The translations under genes were made by a program, and so were the position numbers. From contig CP099617.1 in NCBI GenBank assembly GCA_024072375.1, positions 1 to 64,000 on the forward strand: a stretch of 64,000 bases of DNA. The letters are read 5' to 3'. The stretch is from Sphingomonadaceae bacterium OTU29LAMAA1. Its GTDB lineage: Bacteria > Pseudomonadota > Alphaproteobacteria > Sphingomonadales > Sphingomonadaceae. The notes below the pieces were generated by a model, which worked only from the letters and a program-made list of their open reading frames with translations, had not been told where the DNA came from and made no database searches. This document shows, one piece after another, positions 1 to 9,287 of the stretch. The first letter of the stretch is position 1, and every line of letters begins with the position of its first letter.

Positions 1-1425
1 TTGAACCATCAGCAGGCCATGGCGGTGACGGAGAGCGAGGCGCAGCGCGCCTGGGCCCGCGTCCGCAGCAACCTGCGTGAATCGGCCGGCGCGCGACTGT
101 TCGAGCAATGGCTGAAGCCGATGGAACTGATCGAGGACGGCGATGCCGACACGATCCGCCTCGGCCTGCCGTCCGCGTTCATGACCAACTGGGTCCGCAA
201 TCACTACGCCGACCGGCTGATGCTGGAATTCCGGGCGCTGCTGCCGAACGTGCGCGGCGTGTCGATCGAGACGCGGGTCGCGGCACCGGTCGCGGTCAAG
301 CTGGTGGCTGAGACGTCTGCTCCCGTGGCGCCTGCGCCGCCGCCATCGTTCCAGGCGGCACTGCCGCTCTCCGTCAGCGTTGCCGCCAAGCCCGCCGCCG
401 AACGGCCCACCCTCGATGCGCGCTTCATCTTCGACCGGTTCGTCGTCGATGCCGCCAACCGCGTTGCGTTCAATGCCGCCCGGGCGCTCGCCGAACCCGG
501 TGTGCCGCGGTTCAGCCCGCTGTTTCTCCATTCGGGAACGGGGCAGGGCAAGACGCATCTGATGCACGCGATCGGCCATGCCTTTCTGGCGCAGCACCCC
601 GACGCCACCGTCATCTGCATGTCGGCGGAGCGCTTCATGTTCGATTTCGTCGCGGCGATGCGGGCACGCGACACGCACAGCTTCAAGCAGCGGCTGCGGG
701 GTGCCGACCTGTTGCTGATCGATGACCTGCAATTCATCGCCGGCAAGGACGCGACGCAGGAAGAGTTCTTCCACACCGTCAACGAGATCATGAGCGCGGG
801 CAAGCGGCTGGTGATCTCCGCCGATCGCTGCCCGCAGGCGCTGGACGGTGTCGAGGCACGGATCGTCAGCCGCATGTCGGTAGGGCTGGTGGCGGACATC
901 AAGGCGCCCGACCTCACGTTGCGGCGCACGATACTGGACAGGAAGCTCGCAGACCTGCCGGAGGCGAAGGTCCCGGTGGAGGTGCTGGACCTGCTGGCGG
1001 CGCGTATCCACGCCAACATCCGCGAACTGGAAGGCGCGCTGAACCGGGTGGTCGCCTATGCGCAGTTGACCGGGGACAGCATCGATATGGATTTCGCGGT
1101 GGCGACACTGGGCGACGTCCTGCGCGGCGCTCAGCGGCGGGTGACGATCGACGAGATCCAGAAGCTGGTCAGCCAGCACTTCGAGCTGAAGCCGCTCGAT
1201 CTGGTGTCTGCGCGACGGAGCCGTGCGGTGGCACGGCCGCGCCAGATCGCGATGTATCTGGCCAAGCGCCTGACGACGCGGTCGCTGCCCGAGATCGGGC
1301 GCAAGTTCGGCGGGCGGGATCATTCGACCGTAATTCACGCGGTGCGCAAGATCGAGGAATTGCGCGATCAGGATCGCGATATCGATGCGGCGGTGCGGAC
1401 GTTGATGCGGGAGCTGGAGGCCTGA
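1..1425 (+). CDS. dnaA: Chromosomal replication initiator protein DnaA
   Basis: AAA+ ATPase that binds DnaA boxes at oriC, melts DNA and loads the helicase. 474 residues, a normal family length. Domain I lies near the N terminus, then a Pro/Ala-rich linker (about 100-135), then the AAA+ domain with Walker A GTGQGKTH near residue 178 and Walker B LLLIDDLQF near 237. The C-terminal DNA-binding domain carries the signature GRDHSTVIHAVRKIE, with D440-H-S-T. The start is TTG at base 1, so the promoter and any oriC upstream are outside the window. The gene stands alone; a palindrome just after the stop may end transcription. Confidence 0.97.
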   Translation: MNHQQAMAVTESEAQRAWARVRSNLRESAGARLFEQWLKPMELIEDGDADTIRLGLPSAFMTNWVRNHYADRLMLEFRALLPNVRGVSIETRVAAPVAVKLVAETSAPVAPAPPPSFQAALPLSVSVAAKPAAERPTLDARFIFDRFVVDAANRVAFNAARALAEPGVPRFSPLFLHSGTGQGKTHLMHAIGHAFLAQHPDATVICMSAERFMFDFVAAMRARDTHSFKQRLRGADLLLIDDLQFIAGKDATQEEFFHTVNEIMSAGKRLVISADRCPQALDGVEARIVSRMSVGLVADIKAPDLTLRRTILDRKLADLPEAKVPVEVLDLLAARIHANIRELEGALNRVVAYAQLTGDSIDMDFAVATLGDVLRGAQRRVTIDEIQKLVSQHFELKPLDLVSARRSRAVARPRQIAMYLAKRLTTRSLPEIGRKFGGRDHSTVIHAVRKIEELRDQDRDIDAAVRTLMRELEA

Positions 1426-1429
1426 CCTT

Positions 1430-1810
1430 CTAGCTCCCCTCCCTGAAAGGGAGGGGTTGGGGGTGGGTCGCCGCATGCGAGACGGCGTCAATGATCTCCC
1501 GATAGACGCCATCGAGATTCGCCATCACGTCGCTGTTCCAGAAGCGCAGGATCGTCCAGCCTTGCCATGCTAGATATGCGGTGCGGTCGGCATCCTTTTC
1601 CATCATGTCGCCGTGATGGCCGCCGTCGAGTTCTATGCCGATATTGAGCGAGCGGCAGGCGATATCCAGAATGTAATGGCTGACGACCAGTTGCCTCGTG
1701 AAGCGGGGCCTATGGTCGCGGAGGACGCTCCACAGGCGGCGTTCGGCTGGGGTTGCTTCATTGCGGAGGCGTCTTGCCGCTGACGTCAGTTCCGGGGGCG
1801 TGCGCTGCAT
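1430..1810 (-). CDS. DUF559 endonuclease-domain protein
   Basis: 126-residue protein of the DUF559 family, which has a restriction-endonuclease-like (Vsr-like) fold. Visible marks are the N-terminal ARRLRNEATPAERRLW block, the hydrophobic core strand around YILDIACRSL, and the ELDGGHH segment expected to hold the acidic catalytic residues, then WTILRFWNSDV. The C terminus runs into a palindromic repeat, and an inverted copy of that repeat lies upstream of the start. The biological role of the family is not established; such genes are common, sporadic and often repeat-flanked in sphingomonads. ATG start at 1810. Confidence 0.85.
   Translation of the reverse strand: MQRTPPELTSAARRLRNEATPAERRLWSVLRDHRPRFTRQLVVSHYILDIACRSLNIGIELDGGHHGDMMEKDADRTAYLAWQGWTILRFWNSDVMANLDGVYREIIDAVSHAATHPQPLPFREGS
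1433..1468. repeat. REP-like palindrome, left copy
   Basis: A 9-bp perfect stem CCCCTCCCT / AGGGAGGGG (1436-1444 with 1448-1456, 3-nt loop) is followed by a G-rich tail ending GGGGGTGGGT. The same unit occurs in inverted orientation at 1844-1879, so the two copies bracket the DUF559 gene. The stem also encodes the last codons of that gene (the peptide PLPFREGS). It could act as a transcription terminator between the convergent dnaA and DUF559 genes. Confidence 0.75.
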
Positions 1811-1843
1811 GTCGTCACGCTACGCGGCGGTTTCCGCGGGGCT

Positions 1844-1879
1844 ACCCACCCCCGGCCCCTCCCTTGCAGGGAGGGGAGC
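1844..1879. repeat. REP-like palindrome, right copy (inverted)
   Basis: Stem CCCCTCCCT / AGGGAGGGG at 1856-1864 and 1868-1876 with the loop TGC, preceded by ACCCACCCCC. Read on the minus strand it matches the unit at 1433-1468 almost base for base; only the loop and two linker bases differ. It sits between the DUF559 start and the trpS stop and may also terminate trpS transcription. Confidence 0.75.
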
Positions 1880-1881
1880 AG

Positions 1882-2898
1882 TTAGAGAACCAGTCCCATC
1901 GCTTGCTGTGCCTGACGCAAGACCGGAGCCGCCAAGTCGCGGGCCTTTTCCGCGCCCTTGTTCAGGATGGCGTCGATCGCGGCGCGATCGTCGAGCAGGC
2001 GAGTCATTTCGTTGCGGATCGGGCCGAGCTTCGTCACGGCGAGGTCGGCGAGATCGGGTTTGAACGCGCCGAAGCCCTTGCCGGCATAGTCCGCCAGCAC
2101 GTCCGTCGGCGTGCGATCCGCCAGTGCGGCAAAGATCGTCAGCAGGTTCTTCGCTTCGGGGCGGTCGGCCAGCTCGTCGATCGAGTCGGGCAGCATGCCG
2201 GGGTCGGTCTTCGCCTTCTTGAACTTCTCGGCGATCGTTTCGTCCGAATCGATCAGCTTGACCACGGATTGTTCGGACGGGTTCGACTTGGACATCTTGG
2301 CCGAGGCATCGCGCAGGCTCATGATCCGCGGGGCGGCGGCGCTGACCAAAGGCTCTGGCAGGGTGAACAGCTCCGTCGCGTAATCGCCGTTGAACTTGGT
2401 CGCGATGTCGCGGGCGAGTTCGAGGTGCTGTTTCTGGTCGTCACCGACCGGTACGTGCGTCGCATTGTAGAGCAGGACGTCGGCCGCCATCAGGACGGGG
2501 TAGTCGTACAGGCCGACGCTGGCGCCTTCGCGGTTCTTGCCTGCCTTGTCCTTGAACTGCGTCATGCGGTTGAGCCATCCGACGCGGGCGACGTTGTTGA
2601 GCAGCCATGATAGCTCGCTGTGCGCCGGCACGCGCGCCTGGTTGAACAGGATCGAACTGTCGGGATCGATGCCGGCCGCGACCAGCGTCGCGGTCATCTC
2701 GATCGTCTGCGCGCGCAGGTCGGCGGGGGGGATGAATTCGGTCAGCCCGTGCAGGTCGGCGATGAAGTACAGCGTCTCGCCGCCCTCCGCCTGGATCGCG
2801 TCCTGCATCGCGACCCATTGCTTCACCGCGCCGAGGTAATTGCCGAGGTGGAGGTTACCGGTCGGTTTGATACCGGAGACGACGCGTTTAGCGGGCAT
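1882..2898 (-). CDS. trpS: Tryptophan--tRNA ligase
   Basis: Class I aminoacyl-tRNA synthetase charging tRNA-Trp with tryptophan, using ATP, in the cytoplasm. 338 residues, typical for bacterial TrpS. The HIGH-type motif is HLGN (17-20, within TGNLHLGNYLGA) and the KMSKS loop is intact at 201-205. ATG start. It lies 10 bp downstream of murJ in the same direction, so the two are probably co-transcribed. Confidence 0.97.
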   Translation of the reverse strand: MPAKRVVSGIKPTGNLHLGNYLGAVKQWVAMQDAIQAEGGETLYFIADLHGLTEFIPPADLRAQTIEMTATLVAAGIDPDSSILFNQARVPAHSELSWLLNNVARVGWLNRMTQFKDKAGKNREGASVGLYDYPVLMAADVLLYNATHVPVGDDQKQHLELARDIATKFNGDYATELFTLPEPLVSAAAPRIMSLRDASAKMSKSNPSEQSVVKLIDSDETIAEKFKKAKTDPGMLPDSIDELADRPEAKNLLTIFAALADRTPTDVLADYAGKGFGAFKPDLADLAVTKLGPIRNEMTRLLDDRAAIDAILNKGAEKARDLAAPVLRQAQQAMGLVL

Positions 2899-2908
2899 GG
2901 ACGGGCCT

Positions 2909-4486
2909 TCAGGACTTGGAACGGAGAAGCTGGCGGATGTCCGCCGGGCGTAATGCCCCGGTCACGAACACCGCAGCGGCATAGACGAGCATGCCGGTGC
3001 CGACCAGCACGACCATCGCGCCCCAGCGGGCGAGGTTCGCGCCGGTGGTGTAGGGCTGGAACAGGTCGTTGAGGAAGAACATGACGCCGCCCATCAGCAG
3101 TGCGGCGACCAACAGGCGCGGCGCGCGGCGCTTCAGTTGGGCGTCGGGGACGAACTGGCCGCGCTTGGCGAGCGTGCGGTAGAGGAGGGCGACGTTGACC
3201 GTGCTGGCGATCGCGGTGGCGAGTGGTGGCCCCATGTGCTTCAGGGGTACGATCAGCGCGAGGTTGAGCGCGAGGTTCACGCCCATCGATATGGTGGCGT
3301 AGCGGACCGGCGTCTTGGTGTCCGAGCGGGCATAATAGCCCGGCGTCAGCACCTTCACGAGGATGTACGACGGCAGGCCGATCGAGAAGGCGGCGAGCGC
3401 TTGGGCGGTGAACAACGTGTCGGTGGCGTCGAACTTGCCATGCTGGAACAGCGCGGCTGCGATCGGGGTGCCGCAGATCACCAGCGCGACCGTGGCGGGC
3501 AGGGTGAGCAGCAGTGCCAGCTCCATACCGCGGTTCTGTGTCGCCATGGCGGCGGCTTCCTCGCCGCGGCCGAGCAGGCGCGAGATGGTCGGCAGCAGGA
3601 CGGTGCCGAGGCCGATGCCGATCAGCCCGAGCGGCAGCTGGTTGAGGCGATCGGCGGCGTAGATGTACGACACGGAGCCGGACGGCAGCAGGCGCGCAGC
3701 GAGCGCGGTCGATACGACGAGGTTGATCTGCACGGCACCCGCGCCCGCTGCGGCGGGGCCGATCAGTGCCAGTAGCCGCTTCACGTCCGGCCCGAGCCGC
3801 GGCAGCTTGAGCCGCAGCGTTACCCCGGCGCGGCGGCAGGCGTACCAGAGCCACAGCAACTGGAGCGCGCCCGAGACGGTGACGGCGATCGCCTGGTTGC
3901 GCGCGGTGAGCAGCGGCACGTCGTCGTGGAAGAACAGCAATGCCGCGATCAGCGTGGCGTTCAGCAGGATCGGCGCAGCTGCGTTGACCCAGAACTTGTG
4001 CAGCGAATTGAGGATGCCGCCGAGCAGCGAGACGAGGCTGATGAACAGCAGGTAGGGAAAGGTCAGCCGTGCAAGCTGGACCGCAAAGTCGAACTGCTTC
4101 GGATCGACGCCGTTGAACCCGCCCGACAAAGCGTAGGTGACGGGCCATGCGGCAAGTTCCATCACCGCGGTCATCACGATCAGGATCGGCAGCAGGATCG
4201 ACAGCGCGTCTTCGGCAAAGGCGATGCCGTTCGCGATGCCGGTCCCTTCCGCCGCCTTGTCACCCTCTGCCACCTTGCGGTTGAACATCGGGATGAAGGC
4301 GGCGGAGAAGGCGCCCTCCGCGAACAAGGCGCGAAACAGGTTGGGCAGGCGGAACGCGATCATGAACGCGTCCGAGGCGAAGCCCGCTCCGACGAAGCGG
4401 AAGAACAGCGAATCGCGCAGTAAGCCCAGTATCCGGCTGGCGAGCGTCAGCCCGCCGACCGAGCCGAGCGCCTTCGTCAGGTTCAC
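2909..4486 (-). CDS. murJ: Lipid II flippase MurJ
   Basis: Inner-membrane flippase of the MOP/MVF superfamily that moves lipid II to the periplasm for peptidoglycan synthesis. 525 residues, hydrophobic throughout and consistent with about 14 membrane segments. The conserved N-terminal block TLASRILGLLRD and the following FRLPNLFRALFAEGAFSAAF are diagnostic. The start is GTG at 4486. Upstream, 25 bp away, is secB; downstream is trpS, all on the minus strand, suggesting a secB-murJ-trpS operon. Confidence 0.95.
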   Translation of the reverse strand: MNLTKALGSVGGLTLASRILGLLRDSLFFRFVGAGFASDAFMIAFRLPNLFRALFAEGAFSAAFIPMFNRKVAEGDKAAEGTGIANGIAFAEDALSILLPILIVMTAVMELAAWPVTYALSGGFNGVDPKQFDFAVQLARLTFPYLLFISLVSLLGGILNSLHKFWVNAAAPILLNATLIAALLFFHDDVPLLTARNQAIAVTVSGALQLLWLWYACRRAGVTLRLKLPRLGPDVKRLLALIGPAAAGAGAVQINLVVSTALAARLLPSGSVSYIYAADRLNQLPLGLIGIGLGTVLLPTISRLLGRGEEAAAMATQNRGMELALLLTLPATVALVICGTPIAAALFQHGKFDATDTLFTAQALAAFSIGLPSYILVKVLTPGYYARSDTKTPVRYATISMGVNLALNLALIVPLKHMGPPLATAIASTVNVALLYRTLAKRGQFVPDAQLKRRAPRLLVAALLMGGVMFFLNDLFQPYTTGANLARWGAMVVLVGTGMLVYAAAVFVTGALRPADIRQLLRSKS

Positions 4487-4511
4487 GCGTGTTCGCCCCC
4501 CGCCTTATGGA

Positions 4512-5030
4512 TCAGGCGTGACCGATGTCGCCGACCTGAAACGCGCCACCGCCGCCGTTCTGGTCGGCCTGCTGCAGGTAGAGCTGCGCGAAGTCGATCG
4601 GCTCGAGCAGCAGCGGCGGGAAGCCGCCGTCGCGAACGCAATCGGCGAGGACACGGCGTGCGAAGGGGAACAGCAGGCGCGGCGCTTCGCCGAGCAGGAA
4701 CGGCTGGATCGCGTCGGCGGGCACGTTGCGCAGGCCGAACAGACCCGCATAGGTCAGGTCAACGATGAAGGCGGTCTGGCCATCGGCCTCTGCCTTGACA
4801 TCGATCTTCAGCAGGACCTCGTGCACCTCCTCGCCGACCTGCGCAGTGCCGATGTTGAACTGCACGTCGATCGCGGGCGGGTTCGGGTTCTGGAAGATCG
4901 CCGGTGCGTTCGGGTTCTCGAATGACAGGTCCTTGACGTATTGGGAGATCAGGCCGGCCGCCGGCGCGGTGTCTTCGCCGTTGGTCATCGGCTGCGTGTC
5001 GATCGTGGTGCCGTTGTCCTGGTCGGCCAT
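4512..5030 (-). CDS. secB: Protein-export chaperone SecB
   Basis: Cytosolic chaperone that keeps precursor proteins unfolded and hands them to SecA. 172 residues, normal for alphaproteobacterial SecB. An acidic, flexible N-terminal tail precedes the core, which starts near ISQYVKDLSFENPNAP; the SecB fold continues through HEVLLKIDVKAEAD and ends after the FPLLLEPIDFAQLY region. ATG at 5030. It is divergent from the Tim44-like gene, which is often beside secB in this group. Confidence 0.95.
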   Translation of the reverse strand: MADQDNGTTIDTQPMTNGEDTAPAAGLISQYVKDLSFENPNAPAIFQNPNPPAIDVQFNIGTAQVGEEVHEVLLKIDVKAEADGQTAFIVDLTYAGLFGLRNVPADAIQPFLLGEAPRLLFPFARRVLADCVRDGGFPPLLLEPIDFAQLYLQQADQNGGGGAFQVGDIGHA

Positions 5031-5227
5031 GGTATGATCCTTGAGATGAAGCGGAAAGGTGGGGGAATGAAACGGAAAGATGGGGACCGAAGCAGCCCGT
5101 CGGGCGTTCGATGCCGATGGCGCCCGCGCCTAGCAGCGCCTGCCCGGAGTTTCAACGGCGGGTGAAACAGGTGTGGTTTGAATAAAAGGGGCATTCGGCC
5201 TATGTATCGGTCAGGATCGGAGGCACG

Positions 5228-5878
5228 GTGTTCTACGTAGTTCTTCTTGCGATGGTGGCGGCCTTTCTGGCGCTGCGTCTTTACAGCGTGCTCGGCAAGC
5301 GTACCGGCCACGAACAACAGCCGTTGCCGCGCGCGGCGGAGGATCGCCCCTCGGCCGTTCCGGTCGCCCCGCGTCCGATCGATGCGGCGCCCGAGGCACG
5401 CGATCCGGTCAGCCGCAACATCGAACCGCGCGCCGAAGCCGGCCTGCGCGCGATCATCGCGGGCGAGCAGGGCTTCGACGTCAGCCAGTTCATCGGCGGC
5501 GCACAGGCTGCATATCGCATGACTCTCGAGGCCTTCTGGGCAGGCGACGAGGCGGCGCTGGCCGATCTTGCCGAACCGGATGTCGTGCAGGCGTTCGGCG
5601 AAGCCATCGCGGCGCGCCGCGAGGCGGGCGAGACGCTCGAGAACCGGCTGGTGTCGATCGAGCGCGCGGTGATATCGGATGCTTCGCTCGACGGACGCGA
5701 GGCCCGGATCACGATGCGGTTCGACGCCGACATCGCTGCGGTGACGCGGGACGCCGAGGGGAACGTGATCGCCGGGTCGCTGACCGATGCGGTCGAGACG
5801 CACGACGTATGGACGTTCGCCCGGACGCTGAAGAGTCGCGATCCGAACTGGAAGCTGGCAGACACCGACGAGGAGTAG
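5228..5878 (+). CDS. Tim44/TimA-family membrane-anchored adaptor protein
   Basis: 216 residues. One N-terminal membrane segment (about 1-22, FYVVLLAMVAAFLALRLY) is followed by a charged, Pro/Ala-rich linker (25-70) and a C-terminal Tim44-like domain (about 75-215). The family resembles the mitochondrial import component Tim44 and is presumed to tether proteins at the bacterial inner membrane; its exact function is unproven. GTG start at 5228. It is divergent from secB across a 197-bp intergenic region and precedes mltA, the usual sphingomonad arrangement. The 238 bp downstream hold a CCTCC/GGAGG hairpin at about 5891-5914 and no gene I can support. Confidence 0.85.
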   Translation: MFYVVLLAMVAAFLALRLYSVLGKRTGHEQQPLPRAAEDRPSAVPVAPRPIDAAPEARDPVSRNIEPRAEAGLRAIIAGEQGFDVSQFIGGAQAAYRMTLEAFWAGDEAALADLAEPDVVQAFGEAIAARREAGETLENRLVSIERAVISDASLDGREARITMRFDADIAAVTRDAEGNVIAGSLTDAVETHDVWTFARTLKSRDPNWKLADTDEE

Positions 5879-6116
5879 GCTGAGGTCGTTCCTCCTTCGC
5901 GTTAGCGCAGGAGGGGCACCTTGCCGAAGGGGCGGTTCAGACGGCGTCTTCCCAGGCGACCAATTTTAAAGCTTACCTTTTCCCGGTTGCCGCATTGCGG
6001 TGCCGCTCTGCCCGCGAGGGGAGACGAGTGGCAAACAAGTCCTTGTCCCCACGGGCATGCTTGGGCAGAGCCTTGTACGAGGCCATCCGCCGTTCGGTGG
6101 ACACACGGGGACTTCG

Positions 6117-7478
6117 ATGACCGGTAATCGCATATTCGCCAGCATCGCGCTGGCCCTTGTCCTCAGCGCTTGCGGCGGGCGCGTCGTGCCACTCGCCACC
6201 GGCAACGCATCCATCGGGCAGCCGTCTCGCGATGCTGCCACTCCGCCGGGCCGTCCGGCCCCTCGCCCCAGCGCCCCCGGTCAGCAGATTGCCAGCGGGC
6301 GCGGGTTCGATGGGCGGATCCAAGCTGCGGTGCCGATGCTGGCGGCGCCCGTGATCGCACATGCAGGTGCGACCACCGCAGCGAGTGCCGGCATCGTTCC
6401 CGGCCCGTCGGTCGATGCGCTGCCGATCACCGATGCGCAGGCGGAATCGGCACGACTGGCGTTCCTGTCGAGCTGCCCCGGCCTGATGCGACGCACCGAT
6501 GCCTCCGGCCTGACGCGCGGTGCCGACTGGCAGCAAGCCTGCGCCGCGGCGGCGAGCGTGCCGCGCGGCAGTGCGCGCGACTTCTTCATCCGCTATTTCG
6601 AGGCGGTGCAGGTCGGCGATGGCAAGGCCTTCGCCACCGGCTATTACGAACCCGAAATCGCCGCCTCGCGGGAGCGTCGTGCAGGATACGAGGTGCCGAT
6701 CTACGCACGACCCAACGATCTGGTCGACGTCGATCTCGGCCAGTTCAGCGACGCGCTGAAAGGCAAGAAGATCCGCGGACGCGTATCGGGCACCAACCTC
6801 GTCCCTTATTACGATCGCGCGGCGATCGACACCGGTGTGCTGGATGGCAAGGCACCTGTGCTTGCCTGGGGCGCGGACGAGGCGGCGGTGTTCTTCCTCC
6901 AGATCCAGGGATCGGGGCGCCTGCGGCTGCCGAACGGCGAGATCATGCGCGTCGGTTACGACACGCAGAACGGCCGCGATTATACCGGGATCGGTGCGCT
7001 GATGAAGGCGCGCGGACTGTTGCAGCCCGGCCAGACGTCGATGCAGGGGATCGTCGCCTGGCTGCATGCGCATCCGGCCGAGGGGCGGGCGATCATGCAG
7101 GAGAACAAGAGCTTCGTGTTCTTCCGCGAGCTGAACACGCCCCCGGTGGGTGCGATGGGCTATGTCGTCAACGGCGGGGTGAGCGCGGCCGCGGACGTGA
7201 AATACGTGCCGCTCGGTGCGCCGGTGTTCCTGTCGATGGACCGGCAGGACGCCAGCGGATTGTGGGTGGCGCAGGATACCGGCGGTGCGATCAAGGGCAG
7301 CAACCGGTTCGATACCTTCTGGGGCGCCGGCGCCACCGCGGAGGCCACGGCAGGCGGCATGGCGGCGCGGGGCACGGCATTCCTGCTGCTGCCGACGGGA
7401 ACGCTCGCCCGCACGCAGGGCGTTCAATATGGCGCGGGGCAATATGGAGCGGGGGCCGGTGCGCCAGCTCAACGCTGA
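6117..7478 (+). CDS. mltA: Membrane-bound lytic murein transglycosylase A
   Basis: Lipoprotein that cleaves peptidoglycan glycan strands to 1,6-anhydromuropeptides at the outer membrane. I start it at ATG 6117 because that gives a lipoprotein signal peptide with lipobox LSAC (Cys19); the frame is open upstream to 6000 but that part has no signal. The MltA domain contains GYYEPEI, the FFLQIQGSGR motif and the 3D domain with AQDTGGAIKG, whose Asp is the expected catalytic acid. 453 residues. Its end overlaps the start of the Smr gene by 35 bp. Confidence 0.93.
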   Translation: MTGNRIFASIALALVLSACGGRVVPLATGNASIGQPSRDAATPPGRPAPRPSAPGQQIASGRGFDGRIQAAVPMLAAPVIAHAGATTAASAGIVPGPSVDALPITDAQAESARLAFLSSCPGLMRRTDASGLTRGADWQQACAAAASVPRGSARDFFIRYFEAVQVGDGKAFATGYYEPEIAASRERRAGYEVPIYARPNDLVDVDLGQFSDALKGKKIRGRVSGTNLVPYYDRAAIDTGVLDGKAPVLAWGADEAAVFFLQIQGSGRLRLPNGEIMRVGYDTQNGRDYTGIGALMKARGLLQPGQTSMQGIVAWLHAHPAEGRAIMQENKSFVFFRELNTPPVGAMGYVVNGGVSAAADVKYVPLGAPVFLSMDRQDASGLWVAQDTGGAIKGSNRFDTFWGAGATAEATAGGMAARGTAFLLLPTGTLARTQGVQYGAGQYGAGAGAPAQR

Positions 7479-8016
7479 CGAGGCCGACCTGTGGGCGCGG
7501 GTGATGGCGACGGTGAAGCCGTTGCGACCGGTGCCGGTCGTGCGGCCCAAGCCCGTTGCCGCTCCGACCGTGCCGGTAAAAGCGACCAAACCATCGAAGG
7601 CGCTTACTCGCGCAATCGCGGCGGCGCGACCGGTCCCATCGAAGCCGGTCGCGGCCGTGCCCTCAGCGCGACAGAATACGCTCGATGGCAGTTGGGACAA
7701 GAAGCTGACACGCGGGATCGTCAGCCCGGATAGCTCGATCGATCTGCACGGGCATAACCTGTCATCGGCGCATGCCTTGCTGGACGAGGGATTGTCACGG
7801 GCGATCGCGCGAGGGGATCGCGTGTTGCTGCTGGTGACGGGCAAGCCGCCGCGGCCGGAGAGCGAACGGCCGCACGCGCGTGGTGCGATCCGCGCTGCAA
7901 TCGCCGACTGGCTGGCAGCGTCACGGCATGCCGATGCGATCGCCGCGGTGCGCGGTGCGCATCCGCGGCATGGCGGGCAGGGAGCCTTGTACATCGTGCT
8001 GCGGCGCGGGCGGTGA
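7444..8016 (+). CDS. Smr-domain (Smr/MutS family) protein
   Basis: 190 residues. A basic Ala/Pro-rich N-terminal half leads to a C-terminal Smr domain (about 100-190) with the SIDLHGHN motif and the closing RHGGQGALYIVLRR block. Stand-alone Smr proteins are DNA- or RNA-cleaving nucleases in the cases studied; the target here is unknown. Start chosen at ATG 7444 (MERGPVRQLNADEADLW), which overlaps the mltA end; an ATG six codons earlier in the same frame is possible. Coupling with mltA is likely. Confidence 0.85.
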   Translation: MERGPVRQLNADEADLWARVMATVKPLRPVPVVRPKPVAAPTVPVKATKPSKALTRAIAAARPVPSKPVAAVPSARQNTLDGSWDKKLTRGIVSPDSSIDLHGHNLSSAHALLDEGLSRAIARGDRVLLLVTGKPPRPESERPHARGAIRAAIADWLAASRHADAIAAVRGAHPRHGGQGALYIVLRRGR

Positions 8017-8161
8017 CCCTCCCCGATCTCCGCGAGAGGAGGAAGACCGCTCGGTGCGGCCGAATGGTGGAGGGGGAGGAATGCCCTGATAACGAGGTTC
8101 GAAGCCAACCTCCCCGTCCGTCGCGCGTTCGACGTGCCTCCTCCGGGCGGTGGAGGGCCGT

Positions 8162-9277
8162 TCAGGTCGTCAGTCGCGCGATGACATCGGCGTAGATCGC
8201 CGTCAGCGTTTCCAGATCGGCGACGGCGACCGCCTCGTCCACCTGATGCATCGTCGCGTTGATCAGGCCGAATTCCACCGTCGGGCAGAGCTTCGACAGG
8301 AACCGCGCATCGGAGGTGCCGCCCGAGGTGGACAGTTCGGGCACCAGCCCGGTCTGCGCCTCGATCGCTGCGCTCATCAGCGCGGTGAATGCGCCGGGTT
8401 CGGTCAGGAACGCCTCACCCGAAACCTTACCCTCGACGACTGCGGCGGGGGCGTGTTCGTGGACGATCGCACGGACCCGGTCGATCAGGTCCGCGCCGCG
8501 CTGTTCGTCGTTGAAGCGGATGTTGAGGCGGGCGCTGGCACGTGCCGGAATAACGTTGTGCGCGGGATTGCCGACGGTGATGTCGGTAATCTCCAGGTTC
8601 GAAGGCTGGAACCACGCATTGCCGTGATCGAGACCCATAGCCTGCAATGCCGCCAGCGCCTGCGCCAGCTTGCCCGCCGGATTGTCGGCGAGGTGCGGGT
8701 AGGCGACATGACCTTGCCGGCCGGGTACGTCGATCCAGACGTTCACCGATCCGCGCCGGCCGATCTTCGCCATGTCGCCGAGACGTGCCACCGACGTGGG
8801 TTCGCCGACGAGGCACAGGTCGGGCGCGATGCCGCGCGCCGCCATCCGTTCGATCAATACCGGCGTGCCATAGGTCGCCGGACCCTCTTCGTCGCCGGTG
8901 ATGAGCATACTGAGCGTCGGGCCCGTCGCACGCGAGGCGGCTGCGGCAAAAGCGGCGACGGCGCCTTTCATATCGACCGCGCCGCGCCCGTGGAGCAGGC
9001 CGCCGTGCACGTCGCCGGACCAGGGCGAACCGGTCCAGCCATCGCCGGGGGGCACGACGTCGACATGACCGGCAAAGGCCAGATGCCGGTCCCCGCCCGG
9101 GCGCAGCGCGATCATGTTCTCGACAGGGCCATCGGGCGCTTCGCCGACGACGAAGCGATCCACCGTAAAGCCGATCGGCACCAGTGCGGATTCGAGCACG
9201 TCGAATACGCGCCCGCGGGCCGGTGTCACACTGTCCGCCCGCAGCAGGGCCTGCGTCAGCGCGAGAACGTCGATCAA
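8162..9277 (-). CDS. dapE: Succinyl-diaminopimelate desuccinylase
   Basis: Zinc aminoacylase (M20 family) that turns N-succinyl-LL-diaminopimelate into LL-diaminopimelate and succinate in lysine and peptidoglycan precursor synthesis. 371 residues. Metal-site motifs are visible: AGHVDVVPPGDGW (His and the following Asp), GRGAVDMKG and TGDEEG. Start is TTG at 9277. It lies 10 bp downstream of the glutathione S-transferase gene on the same strand. Confidence 0.95.
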   Translation of the reverse strand: MIDVLALTQALLRADSVTPARGRVFDVLESALVPIGFTVDRFVVGEAPDGPVENMIALRPGGDRHLAFAGHVDVVPPGDGWTGSPWSGDVHGGLLHGRGAVDMKGAVAAFAAAASRATGPTLSMLITGDEEGPATYGTPVLIERMAARGIAPDLCLVGEPTSVARLGDMAKIGRRGSVNVWIDVPGRQGHVAYPHLADNPAGKLAQALAALQAMGLDHGNAWFQPSNLEITDITVGNPAHNVIPARASARLNIRFNDEQRGADLIDRVRAIVHEHAPAAVVEGKVSGEAFLTEPGAFTALMSAAIEAQTGLVPELSTSGGTSDARFLSKLCPTVEFGLINATMHQVDEAVAVADLETLTAIYADVIARLTT

Positions 9278-9287
9278 CGGGACGACC

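Noticed and set aside
1..1425. Origin of replication next to dnaA
   Set aside because: Nothing upstream of dnaA is visible, and no DnaA-box cluster was seen downstream of it.
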